The notes under the pieces were generated by a model that saw only the letters and a list, made by a program, of their open reading frames with translations, was not told the DNA's origin and made no database searches. Both the position numbers and the translations under genes were made by a program. A stretch of 64,000 nucleotides of DNA from Psychroserpens sp. NJDZ02 (GTDB lineage Bacteria > Bacteroidota > Bacteroidia > Flavobacteriales > Flavobacteriaceae): assembly GCF_004843725.1 (NCBI RefSeq), contig NZ_CP039451.1:3974001-4038000 (forward strand). Direction: 5' to 3'. Position 1 is the first letter of the stretch. The number at the start of each line of letters is the position of its first letter. Shown one piece after another: positions 7,189 to 15,969 of this stretch.

Positions 7189-9381
7189 ATGAAAAATACA
7201 ATATTAATAATTACCCTCATTTGTTTATCTATTTCCTTGTATTCTCAAGAAAAGTCCAACGACTCAGTTAATACAAAATCAGATACTATTGTAAAGCATA
7301 AAGACGGTAAATGGCAATGGTATTATGATAATGGAAAATTAGGAGAATTAGGGTTTTACAGTAATGGAGAAAAAGACGGAGAATGGAAATGGTATTTTAA
7401 AAACGGAGCAATAAAAACGACAGGGAGTTATAAAAATGGCAATCCAGAAGGTGATAGAAAATGGTACTACAGCAACGATAAATTATATTGTAAAGGACAA
7501 TATAGCAATGGAAAAAGAGATGGCAAATGGGAATGGAACAGCGAAACAGGAGACCAAATACAAAGAATTATAATTAACTTTAATAAAGGTGTTGTTACAG
7601 AGTATGTTGTTTTAGATAATAGTGGTAATACAATTTTCAAGCATAACGGCAATAGCACTACGATAGTAAAATTCCAAGAAAGTTATAGTTTTTTGAGCGT
7701 TTTTTATTTTTTTATAGAAGAACCTAATGGTTATAACTTATACTTTAATGGAGATGTACTTTATTTTACTAAACAAAAAGACAATGAAGCTCATGGACAA
7801 AGCAAAACATATTCTAATGATGGTAAATTGTACTCAATTAGAAACTATAAAAATGGAAAACGACATGGAGAGTTTCAGAGATATGATGAACAAGGTAAAT
7901 TATCCTCCTCATGTAATTACAAAAATGGTAAAGAAACTGGTGTATGTAAATTATACTATGAAAATGGACAGTTAAAAGAAAAAGGTAGAAAAAAAAATGG
8001 TAAATATGTTGGTGAGTGGAAAACATATTCCCAAAATGGGTTATTGAAAGGTTTACGAAAATATCATAAAGATAATGTTACAAGCTTTGATAGCAAAGGC
8101 CGAATCGAGCATAAGTTTATATATACCAAGAACAAGAAAGAAAAAAAAGATATAACATATTTTAAAAATGGAAACTTAAAAAAAGTTATATCATTAAAAA
8201 ATGATAAATTCCATGGAGAAAATAAAGAATATTATGAAAATGGTAATATAAAAGAAATTACACCATATATAAATGGTAAAATTCATGGAGAATGGGTAAA
8301 ATACAATGAAAATGGGATTTTAACGATAAGAACAATAATAAAAAATGGAGATTATTCAGAAAGCCATATAACAGGTTTTTATCCAAATGGTCAAATAAGT
8401 AGAATTGGCTTTAAAAATAAAGGTCCGTACAAATGGTACTTTAAAAATGGACAATTAAAAGAAATAAATAATTATAAAGATGGACAAGAGCATGGCGAAA
8501 ATAAAAAATATTACGAAAACGGGCAGATAAAATTTGAAGGAAAACATTACGAAGGAGAAAGAGATGGTAAATTTATATGGTATAAAAAAAACGGGGATAT
8601 AATACTAGCCTCTGAATATAATCACGAGTCAGCATATAGTTTTGGAGAATGGAAATACTTTGGTAATGGACAATTAGAATCGGTAGAACTCTACGAAAGA
8701 GACTCCTTAGTAGAATGGAAGTACTATTATAAAACTGGAGAAATAGAAAAACTAAGACAATACCATAAAAAAGGTGTTTTAACTGGAGAATGGAAAGATT
8801 ATTATAAAAATGGGCAAGTAAGACTTATTGCTTATTATAAAGACGAAATTCCGCAAAACGATTTTAAGTTATATCACGAAAATGGACAACTTTATAAAAC
8901 TCAAACCTATAAATATCCTAGTAAACTAATGGAAATCATTTCCTGTTTTGATAACCAAGGTAACATATTAGACAGGGGTACACTAAAAAATGGAACAGGT
9001 ATAGTTAAAGAATACAATAGTAAAGGGCGTCTTATAAATAGTGTAGAATATAAAAATGGATACCCAATAAAAGACAATAGTGTTGATGCAATATGGCTTG
9101 ATAGCGATAAACTCAATTCATTAGCATGGGAAGTTTATAAAGAAGAAAATAATGTTACAAAACTAAATTTTGCTATTAAATGGATAAAACAATCTATAGA
9201 TTTAGAAGAAACTTATAACAACACAGATACCTATGCGGCATTATTATATAAAACTGGCAACTATAAGCAAGCAATAATAATTGCTAAAAAAGCAATAAGA
9301 ATTGCAGAAGAAAACGGCAGAGAAAAAATCAAAACAACAGAAAAACTAATTGAAAAAATAAATTTAAAACTAAAAAATTAA
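7189..9381 (+). CDS. Exported MORN-repeat (YwqK-like) protein with C-terminal TPR-like helices
   Basis: About 730 residues from the ATG at 7189, which gives a clean signal peptide (MKNTILIITLICLSISLYSQ). Nearly the whole mature protein is a run of roughly 23-residue MORN_2 repeats of the type YYENGQLKEKG-x-K-NGKYVGEWKxY, with about twenty copies. The last 100 residues are helical and TPR-like (YAALLYKTGNYKQAIIIAKKAIR). MORN_2 proteins of this kind are annotated as YwqK-family antitoxins in many Bacteroidota, though direct evidence is thin. Here it follows the metzincin module and the duplication scar, so it may be a periplasmic immunity or scaffold protein. The family call is firm; the role is not. 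Confidence 0.75.
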   Translation: MKNTILIITLICLSISLYSQEKSNDSVNTKSDTIVKHKDGKWQWYYDNGKLGELGFYSNGEKDGEWKWYFKNGAIKTTGSYKNGNPEGDRKWYYSNDKLYCKGQYSNGKRDGKWEWNSETGDQIQRIIINFNKGVVTEYVVLDNSGNTIFKHNGNSTTIVKFQESYSFLSVFYFFIEEPNGYNLYFNGDVLYFTKQKDNEAHGQSKTYSNDGKLYSIRNYKNGKRHGEFQRYDEQGKLSSSCNYKNGKETGVCKLYYENGQLKEKGRKKNGKYVGEWKTYSQNGLLKGLRKYHKDNVTSFDSKGRIEHKFIYTKNKKEKKDITYFKNGNLKKVISLKNDKFHGENKEYYENGNIKEITPYINGKIHGEWVKYNENGILTIRTIIKNGDYSESHITGFYPNGQISRIGFKNKGPYKWYFKNGQLKEINNYKDGQEHGENKKYYENGQIKFEGKHYEGERDGKFIWYKKNGDIILASEYNHESAYSFGEWKYFGNGQLESVELYERDSLVEWKYYYKTGEIEKLRQYHKKGVLTGEWKDYYKNGQVRLIAYYKDEIPQNDFKLYHENGQLYKTQTYKYPSKLMEIISCFDNQGNILDRGTLKNGTGIVKEYNSKGRLINSVEYKNGYPIKDNSVDAIWLDSDKLNSLAWEVYKEENNVTKLNFAIKWIKQSIDLEETYNNTDTYAALLYKTGNYKQAIIIAKKAIRIAEENGREKIKTTEKLIEKINLKLKN

Positions 9382-9461
9382 CACATACTATTTATCTGTA
9401 TTTATCAAAAAAGACTCACCTCAAATAACTACAAAAGATAAAGCTCTTCGATATTAATTAA

Positions 9462-9539
9462 AAGTGTGATAAAATAGATTTCACGATTAAAGATAATAGT
9501 AACGGAATTACTAAATCTAAGTTGGAAATATACAAATAG
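9462..9539 (+). pseudogene. Short coding-like remnant
   Basis: Twenty-five codons ending in TAG read KCDKIDFTIKDNSNGITKSK then LEIYK. The composition and the basic, threonine-rich end resemble the tails of the DUF2931 proteins at the start of the window. There is no start codon, and a stop lies immediately upstream in the same frame. It may be the tail of a lost gene of the island; this is a weak call. Confidence 0.25.
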
Positions 9540-9571
9540 TAAACACAAAAAATATAGACGAGAAAAAAAAA

Positions 9572-9601
9572 GGTGGTAAAAACTATTCTGTTTTTACCAC
9601 C
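9572..9601 (-). terminator. Intrinsic terminator of the 140-residue lipoprotein gene
   Basis: A perfect 12-bp stem (GGTGGTAAAAAC / GTTTTTACCACC) with a 6-base loop. On the + strand a long A-run precedes it, which reads as a U-tract on the - strand, directly after the gene ending at 9643. Confidence 0.85.
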
Positions 9602-9642
9602 CATCTTGACAATTAAAAAATTGTTATAAATTATTTTAGCCT

Positions 9643-10065
9643 TTAGTCTAGGCTATTAACTACTGGAGAATCAATTTTGTTTAGAGCATTAACGACAATC
9701 TCTACTTCTGAACAATTATTCATATTAATAGAAATTTTATCATCAGAAACATTAGAAGAGGTACTATCTAAATTAAAAACAGTATCGCCTTCTGAGAAAC
9801 TAATCCATGAAGAACTTGTTCCTGGCGCTACATCTATCAATTCAGTTAAATTGTTGTTTGAATCGAAGATTTGTAATGTAAAAACGACAGTTCCGTTATT
9901 TATTAGCTTAGATTTTGGATCTTGGTTACTACATGCGACATTAGGTGTAACAGCAGTTGTATTTATTGCTCTCTCATCGGTAGAGTCTTCTAACGAGTCT
10001 ACAGAACAACTAGATACAGAAAATAATAAACAAATAGCAACTGATAATTTTAATAGGTAATTCAT
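9643..10065 (-). CDS. Small lipoprotein, unknown function
   Basis: A 140-residue protein with a lipoprotein signal (MNYLLKLSVAICLLFSVSSC, lipid cysteine at residue 20). The mature part is acidic and serine/asparagine-rich, beta-strand in character, with C45 and another cysteine near residue 117 that might pair. I recognise no family. It is monocistronic, with its own terminator and a good -7 box about 50 bases upstream. The + strand frame overlapping it is a shadow. Confidence 0.7.
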   Translation of the reverse strand: MNYLLKLSVAICLLFSVSSCSVDSLEDSTDERAINTTAVTPNVACSNQDPKSKLINNGTVVFTLQIFDSNNNLTELIDVAPGTSSSWISFSEGDTVFNLDSTSSNVSDDKISINMNNCSEVEIVVNALNKIDSPVVNSLD

Positions 10066-10113
10066 TTTTTTTTAAGTTAAAAACACAAAATAAATGTGCT
10101 TGATTTGGGGCTG

Positions 10114-10121
10114 CAAATGTA
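10114..10121 (-). promoter_or_regulatory. Candidate -7 box of the small lipoprotein gene
   Basis: The - strand reads TACATTTG, a perfect match to the Bacteroidota -7 element TAnnTTTG, 49 bases upstream of the ATG. A TTTG lies 25 bases further upstream, a little beyond the usual spacing, so the -33 element is less certain. Confidence 0.5.
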
Positions 10122-10746
10122 CAACTTAAATCAACACGAAAAACATCAAATTAAAATAAAACAAACAAATAGACAAACGGTTTGTTTAACCGACAAAATA
10201 TACTTATTCATCAAAATGTAAGATATAGAATTGGTTAAAATAATTCAGAAAAAGCCAACAGATCAATTGGAAAAAATGAATTGATCTATGATTTTTATTG
10301 TGGCTATTTATAAATAAAAACATCTTTTAGTTAATTATTACTTTGCGCATATAAACAGCCCATTATAATTAACTACGATACCACACAACATTCTTAACAA
10401 GGATAAATAATTATTTTTTCACCTAAATACTAATCGCATAAAAGATATTAATTAGTTGGACCTATATAATTTTAGGTAAAAATAATTGTTGACAATAAAA
10501 TTGGTTTGTTTAAAATACTTTTCTAAAAACTCTAAAATAATTGTTGTGAGCCTCAGGACAAATCTATACAGTCTTGCCATACCTTCTAAAATACAATGGA
10601 GAGTTTTTTAGTAAAACAAAGAAGTGCAGTATAAATTTGATAGTTGAACTTACTGACCGTTTTTAAAGTCTTATTTATTTTGTTGCATATATTATATGTT
10701 ACAATGCCGTTTTTGACTGAAATATTCAATAACATTAGCTATGCGT
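10122..10746. other. Gene-free spacer with one orphan hairpin
   Basis: No supported ORF on either strand. The only structure is a perfect 9-bp inverted repeat AGATCAATT / AATTGATCT at 10260-10268 and 10279-10287 with an A-rich loop, followed by ATGATTTTTATT. It looks like a + strand terminator, but no + strand gene precedes it. Confidence 0.5.
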
Positions 10747-11112
10747 TTACCAAAACAATTTACAAGCTATAATTAGTGTACCCATAGTATTTAGTACACA
10801 ATCGATAATTAATACTTTTTTTACATTTATTTTTTTGAATAACAAAAGAGTGGTTAATATTCTTGAAAAAGAAAAAACCATTAAAAATAAAAAAAAATAT
10901 AACGAAAATTTATTTATAAGGTTATCAAAATCCAATCTTAGTATTGATTTAAAATCTCTAGTTAAACCACAAGTATTGCATAAAACATTAAAATTTTGTT
11001 TATAATAACAAATAAGATTATGTTCACTAAAAAGTAGATATACTAAACCTAAAAGGAATATAAGAATAAGACTAATATTAGTAATTATATACGCTCTCCT
11101 GTCATTTAGCAT
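10747..11112 (-). CDS. DUF2752 family membrane protein
   Basis: A 121-residue protein with three hydrophobic segments and the DUF2752 signature CNTCGLTRDF (residues about 45-54), in which CxxCGxTR is conserved. The family is a small integral membrane protein of unknown function, common in Bacteroidota. Its ATG lies 11 bases inside the 3' end of the upstream M15-peptidase gene, so the two are translationally coupled and probably form a two-gene operon. Length and motif are normal for the family. Confidence 0.85.
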   Translation of the reverse strand: MLNDRRAYIITNISLILIFLLGLVYLLFSEHNLICYYKQNFNVLCNTCGLTRDFKSILRLDFDNLINKFSLYFFLFLMVFSFSRILTTLLLFKKINVKKVLIIDCVLNTMGTLIIACKLFW

Positions 11113-11863
11113 TCAGCGTTTTTTTTATACCGTTTACATAAATCTGAATGACATCCAATGCCTCAGCTAAATCAGCTCCTTTAAAACCAGAGATGTCTTT
11201 AGCTTGAATAGTGTTATTATAAAAAGTCAAATATTTTTCGCTTAATGGCATATAAGACCAATGCCATTTCTCCATATTATAACCTGTTCTCCCCTGTTTT
11301 TTAGAAGTATATACTTGCTGAAAACCATAAGTACTAGCATTTTTCACTAACCACAGATATTCTTTTTTCCCTTGTCCTGTTTCAAAATAAGAATTGTTTA
11401 GATTATTCAAATCAATATCCGTACCCCAATGATGTCTAGATGTTGAAGGCATTGAGCTGTATTCTAAAATTTTAAGTGCTCGATCTATTGGTTTTAAACT
11501 TTTATATTTCAACCATTTTCTCTCCCAAATTGATTTTTGTTCATAAAAATTTCTTGTTCCAGAAATTATTTTCAAATTAATGTTATCCTCTTTTGCGTGA
11601 TTAAACATTTTAATAAATGAACGATACGCCTCTTTGTTTATATAAAGTGTTTTTGAAGCGTGAATTTTGTCCACCTTTATAAAGGTAGTGTCTTTTTTGT
11701 AGTCAAATTTACCCAATATAAAATTGCTATCGTAAGTGTATTCTGGTGTTTTTGTTAAATTATTTAAAACAGAAACATCACTAGTGACATTTCTGTTTTC
11801 AACATCTTGCTTAGTGTCTTTACAAGAGTAAATGAGTATAAAAAGTAAAAAAAGTTTTTTCAT
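11102..11863 (-). CDS. M15-family D,D-carboxypeptidase-like lipoprotein
   Basis: A 253-residue protein with a lipobox (LIYSC, lipid cysteine at residue 14). It carries the M15B/VanY zinc-peptidase pattern S142-x-H144-x-x-G147-x-x-x-D151 (SRHHWGTDID) and the second part E198-K-W-H201. H144, D151 and H201 would bind zinc and E198 would be the base. Such enzymes trim the terminal D-Ala of peptidoglycan stem peptides; the lipid anchor places it in the periplasm. The catalytic residues are all present. It overlaps the DUF2752 gene downstream. Substrate preference cannot be read from the sequence. Confidence 0.85.
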   Translation of the reverse strand: MKKLFLLFILIYSCKDTKQDVENRNVTSDVSVLNNLTKTPEYTYDSNFILGKFDYKKDTTFIKVDKIHASKTLYINKEAYRSFIKMFNHAKEDNINLKIISGTRNFYEQKSIWERKWLKYKSLKPIDRALKILEYSSMPSTSRHHWGTDIDLNNLNNSYFETGQGKKEYLWLVKNASTYGFQQVYTSKKQGRTGYNMEKWHWSYMPLSEKYLTFYNNTIQAKDISGFKGADLAEALDVIQIYVNGIKKTLNAK

Positions 11864-12073
11864 TTTATTTAGTTCTAAAGTATAGTCCTTTATTCAAACA
11901 GTATTTCCCGAAGGTGCTTCATTTTAAATCAATAGTTCTCAATGTGTACGTCATTAATGTGACCTATCACTTTTTTACTAAATTGTGACTCTAAAAAAAA
12001 GGATGTATGCTACTCTTATAACTGGCAATAATCATTATCAGAATAGCGTATTTTATTCTGTCAGTGGTTTCTG

Positions 12074-12511
12074 TTAATTAATATCTTCTTTTTCTATGAC
12101 TTTCTCATCTAACTCATCTATCTCATCTACCTGGTCCACATCGTCTACTTCATTAATTATTTGTTCAGATCTAGCTTCTTCTTCAATTTGTTCTATTAAC
12201 TCTTTACCCACCTCAATAGATTGCTCTGCTAAGCTTTGTATAGTTAAATATTGAGAATAAGCAATCCCGCAACCTAATAGAGAGGTTATTAATGCAGCAA
12301 TAATCAAACCTTTTGGGTGGTTATACTTATAAGCTACGACTAATGCTATTAATGAAAATAAAATTGCGACTATTCCTGATAAATAAGCGTAAATCCCAAA
12401 GCAGGGTATAAAAGAAACTAAAAGCGTAATAATCCCTAATACTAATCCTGTAATTCCAAATCCTGTGGTAATTGACTCATACTTCTTTATTTGAGTGTTT
12501 TCTGTTGTCAT
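12074..12511 (-). CDS. DUF4190-like small membrane protein
   Basis: A 145-residue protein with three to four transmembrane segments (about residues 15-40, 40-65 and 68-90), spaced by glycines in the manner of DUF4190 proteins (GFGITGLVLGIITLL, then GLIIAALITSLLGC). The C-terminal 50 residues are highly acidic (VDDVDQVDEIDELDEK). Function unknown. It stands alone, without a clear operon partner. Confidence 0.65.
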   Translation of the reverse strand: MTTENTQIKKYESITTGFGITGLVLGIITLLVSFIPCFGIYAYLSGIVAILFSLIALVVAYKYNHPKGLIIAALITSLLGCGIAYSQYLTIQSLAEQSIEVGKELIEQIEEEARSEQIINEVDDVDQVDEIDELDEKVIEKEDIN

Positions 12512-12866
12512 AAATGTTATTTTGTGGTTAATTAGTTATATAATGGCTAAAGTTGCTAAAATCCTGCAAATAAACAATACTTAAAACAACTTTTGTTTTA
12601 AGATTAAAAGCAAGAGACCGTAGCTCTAAGTATTTATTGGTAATATGTAAATACAAAACACAAATCTAAGCTTGTGTTTTGTATAGAATTTGTAAACTTT
12701 TATATCCAAAGTTGCTATCTATTGTTTTATAATTTAAAATTAAGACCTTTTGGAGTTCCGTTGTTCTATTTTTTTATTGAAAATACATTTACTTAATTTT
12801 TAGCCTCTAGCAAGTTCCTCTTATTCTGAGCTATTTGAACCGATATAAGGCTTGTTATCAATAAAA
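12512..12866. other. Intergenic region with a long inverted repeat
   Basis: No gene is visible. It holds the palindromic element at 12651-12684 (listed separately) and otherwise AT-rich sequence between the start of the DUF4190-like gene and the terminator of the GH5 gene. Confidence 0.5.
12651..12684. repeat. Perfect 13-bp inverted repeat
   Basis: ATACAAAACACAA at 12651-12663 is followed by an 8-base spacer and its exact reverse complement TTGTGTTTTGTAT at 12672-12684. Neither side has the T-run expected of an intrinsic terminator, and the GH5 gene already has its own terminator at 12867. It may be an operator or part of a small RNA. Confidence 0.7.
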
Positions 12867-12903
12867 AAAGCGGAATACCCAAAAAAAATGGTATTCCGCT
12901 TTT
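12867..12903 (-). terminator. Terminator of the GH5/beta-helix gene
   Basis: Inverted repeat AAAAGCGGAATACC / GGTATTCCGCTTTT around an A-rich loop, about 45 bases past the stop of the - strand gene. It has A-runs on one side and T-runs on the other, so it could also act in both directions. Confidence 0.85.
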
Positions 12904-12948
12904 AGCATTTTAAATTTTAATCTAATTATAAATAGTGTCCTATAAATA

Positions 12949-15900
12949 CTATTTTTTCACAAATAGGGAATGTTTTTTAGATTTTGTACCTGTAATTATT
13001 ATAACATAAGTTCCTGATGTAAGTGTAGAGATATTTAATCTTAACAATGTACTATCCGCTTTTTGATCGAGTAATAGTTTGCCTTGCAAATCATAAACTT
13101 TAACAGATACAAGATTTTCATTTTTAGCACTTATAAAAACATGTCCATCTATTGCAGGATTAGGAAAAAGCTTAAGATTAGTATTGGAATCGTCATTAAT
13201 TTTAGTGGCCTCATTACGCTGGCTACTAAGCAACATATTGCAAGCTGGCGCAGAAGTATCGTTACTAAAGTATAATGTAAAGTTATTAGTTTTGGATACC
13301 ATTACAAAATTACCATTATCTGATGTTACCCAGTAATCGCCATCTAAATTAGGAATTAAACTATTACTAATAGATAGTTCAGGATTTGCATTTTTAAACT
13401 GGAAGGTAATATTAGGTTTTAAATTTATGTACCAATCTGGAATACCGTTATCTGTGTTTATTGAAAATTGATATAAGCCATTGTATTCCGATCTCCAATT
13501 GATAGTAAATGTTCTTAAATTACTTAAATCAGGTCCACCACTCCCTAATACATAAACGTTAGAAAATTGTTGATTGTCAAAATTTTCTAAACCATTTTGC
13601 GAAGGGGTATTAAAATTACAAGAGTCCGACGGGTTTTGTTCGGTTATTACTGTTAATGTAAATTGCGTTTCGCTAGTAGCTCCCTCATTATCTGTTGCGA
13701 CAGCTTTAAAAATATAAGTGCCCTCTAAAAGACCATTAAGCTCTTCTGTGTTTGGAGATTGAGAATGTCCCCATTGATATGACGTCGCATTTATTTGCCT
13801 AACTAAATTATTATCTATAAATAGTTTTACATTGTCGATAGTACCATCATTATCATTAGCTATAACTTCAATTTGTAAATTATAACCTTCCACTAAACTA
13901 ATGTCGCTTGTAGGAGATTGAAAGCTGACCGTTGGTGCTTCATTGTTTCCTTCAACAGGAACACAAGGTTCTATATTCCAAACGGGGCAAGATTGAGTTA
14001 CAAAGCTTTCTGTACCATCACTTATTGGAAAATCTAGAGAACTAGGATTTCTAATATTATCCCAAACGTGAATTTGCTCAGGAGATCCTTGCTTTTTACG
14101 AGCGGTTGAAATTTCTGAAGCTCTACCACCAAGGTTAAATGTATTATTGAATATTGCATCTCTGAATCCCGTATTAAAATCAGTACCTCTGTCTAAAAAA
14201 TCGACTCCAGTATTTATTATGTCAGAGTCATCAAGATTAAACGTGTTTCCGTACACAAAGCCATAGGCACCTTTTAAATCAATAAAGGCATCTGCGCTAT
14301 TTACTCCTGAAATCCCTTCAGCAGAGAAGGTACAATTTCTTATAATGGTATTCATTGTGCCTTCTTTAATGTCCGCACCTTCTGCTGCTACATTAGGGCC
14401 TACAACACAGTTTTGAATAGTATTATCGTTACAAGCCCTTTGGTAAGTATCATGTTGCCCTTTATCTGATCCTACATATAAACCTTCACCAAAACCAGGT
14501 TGAGTTCTACCAGTACTGTATATATTACAACCATCCACTACATTATTACTTGAGCCATCACGTAAGTGTATCGCTTCTTCTCCGATATCATGTACAATAA
14601 GATTTTGTAATGTGCTATGATTAGAATTATCAAGTACAATACCTTTAGAACCTGTTTTAAATTCTATGTCTTTAATATTCCAATAATCACCTTCAATACT
14701 TAAAAGATAGCCATCAGTGTAATCTATTCCTTTAAATACAGGCGGGTTTGTAGCGCTAGCTCCTCTTAGTATAATAGGGTTTGCACTGTTCCCGTTAGCA
14801 CTACCATAGAGGTAAACATCACGATTAAAAGCACCGACTATTTTGTCTTCAAAATTGTAAGTTCCAGAAGCAATTATAATTTCGTCTCCCGCTTGTGCTG
14901 TTTCCATTGCATTTCTAATACAATCTATAGTGTTACATTCTGACGTTGTAGGACCTGTAGTGGTCGTTGTATCCCAGTTTTGGATAATCTCTTTTACAAT
15001 CTGTCCTGAAGTAGTCAGTTGATCGTTAATTAAACCCGATATACCTTGACCTGCTTGAACAACCGATCCTGTTTCTGGAAATGCTTTGTCACTTAAAGAC
15101 CAGTTAGCATGACTGATACCTCTTTCTTTTAAAAAAGACATCCATGTGTTAGTATTTTCAAGGTCCGGAGCGCCTTGTCCCGTGTTTAAAATAGTTCCCC
15201 ACTCGGTAACAAATAAAGCAACATTATTATCTAAAGCAGTCTGTGCTACATTTCTTAAGTTATCATGTGGTGTATAAGCAGCGTAAAAATGTAACGTATA
15301 CGCGACGTTATTATCAATGATTGGATTTGCAGAAGCGACATCAACTTCTTGTGAGTAATTACTAGTACCGACGATTATTAAATTATCAGGGTCTTTGGAA
15401 CGTATACCTGCAATTACTTGCTCTGCATAGTTTTTAATGACCGGCCAACTTTGGTTTATAGGTTCATTATAAACTTCGTACATCACATTAGGTGTATCTC
15501 CATAAAGATCTGCCATTCTAGTAAAAAAGGCAACAGCTTCATCGGTGTATAACTCTGCTTCGTGAGTATGCCAATCTATTATGACATACATGCCATTAGC
15601 AATAGCAGCATCAATTACTTTTCTGATTTTAGTCTCTTGGGCCTCAGGACTGTCAATATAGCCTGTTCCGCCATCCCAATTTTCTTTTACACCCATGGCT
15701 ATTCTAATAAGAGAGCTATTCCAGTTTTCTGCAAGAAAATCGATAGTTTCTGCATTATAATAGTCGGAGGTATCTCCAGCGTTACTCCAAAAGAGACTGT
15801 TTCCTGCAAGACTTGTAATTTCTCCAGATTGGTTAAGAATACGATTTCCGTTAACTTGTAATCGACCATGTCGCTCTACCGGAGTTTGTGCTCTTAAATT

Positions 15901-15969
15901 TAAGGAAAATAGCGTTAGAACTAAAGGGAGGTACATTAATTTTTTAAAAATTCGTTGTTTTTTTTTCAT
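12949..15969 (-). CDS. Secreted GH5 glycoside hydrolase fused to a beta-helix domain, with T9SS sorting tail
   Basis: A 1006-residue modular enzyme. Residues 1-28 are a signal peptide. Residues about 30-335 are a GH5 (cellulase-like) TIM barrel: N168-E169-P170 holds the acid/base and E256 (FVTEWGT) is the nucleophile; H134 (DWHTHE) also fits. Residues about 345-670 form a right-handed beta-helix of the pectate-lyase/PL6-like kind (IIIASGTYNFEDK, then repeated IxNCxxS-like turns). Residues about 685-775 are an Ig-like domain (APTVSFQSPTSDISLVEGY), followed by a beta-sandwich, perhaps carbohydrate-binding. The last 80 residues (LFPNPAIDGHVFIS to FVKK) are a type A T9SS sorting domain, so the enzyme is exported through the outer membrane. 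The substrate is probably a plant or algal polysaccharide; whether the helix is a lyase or a binding module is unclear. Confidence 0.85.
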   Translation of the reverse strand: MKKKQRIFKKLMYLPLVLTLFSLNLRAQTPVERHGRLQVNGNRILNQSGEITSLAGNSLFWSNAGDTSDYYNAETIDFLAENWNSSLIRIAMGVKENWDGGTGYIDSPEAQETKIRKVIDAAIANGMYVIIDWHTHEAELYTDEAVAFFTRMADLYGDTPNVMYEVYNEPINQSWPVIKNYAEQVIAGIRSKDPDNLIIVGTSNYSQEVDVASANPIIDNNVAYTLHFYAAYTPHDNLRNVAQTALDNNVALFVTEWGTILNTGQGAPDLENTNTWMSFLKERGISHANWSLSDKAFPETGSVVQAGQGISGLINDQLTTSGQIVKEIIQNWDTTTTTGPTTSECNTIDCIRNAMETAQAGDEIIIASGTYNFEDKIVGAFNRDVYLYGSANGNSANPIILRGASATNPPVFKGIDYTDGYLLSIEGDYWNIKDIEFKTGSKGIVLDNSNHSTLQNLIVHDIGEEAIHLRDGSSNNVVDGCNIYSTGRTQPGFGEGLYVGSDKGQHDTYQRACNDNTIQNCVVGPNVAAEGADIKEGTMNTIIRNCTFSAEGISGVNSADAFIDLKGAYGFVYGNTFNLDDSDIINTGVDFLDRGTDFNTGFRDAIFNNTFNLGGRASEISTARKKQGSPEQIHVWDNIRNPSSLDFPISDGTESFVTQSCPVWNIEPCVPVEGNNEAPTVSFQSPTSDISLVEGYNLQIEVIANDNDGTIDNVKLFIDNNLVRQINATSYQWGHSQSPNTEELNGLLEGTYIFKAVATDNEGATSETQFTLTVITEQNPSDSCNFNTPSQNGLENFDNQQFSNVYVLGSGGPDLSNLRTFTINWRSEYNGLYQFSINTDNGIPDWYINLKPNITFQFKNANPELSISNSLIPNLDGDYWVTSDNGNFVMVSKTNNFTLYFSNDTSAPACNMLLSSQRNEATKINDDSNTNLKLFPNPAIDGHVFISAKNENLVSVKVYDLQGKLLLDQKADSTLLRLNISTLTSGTYVIIITGTKSKKHSLFVKK

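Noticed and set aside
9677..10060. 127-codon + strand ORF opposite the small lipoprotein gene
   Set aside because: It mirrors the - strand gene, which has a lipobox, a terminator and a -7 box; the + strand frame has none of these.
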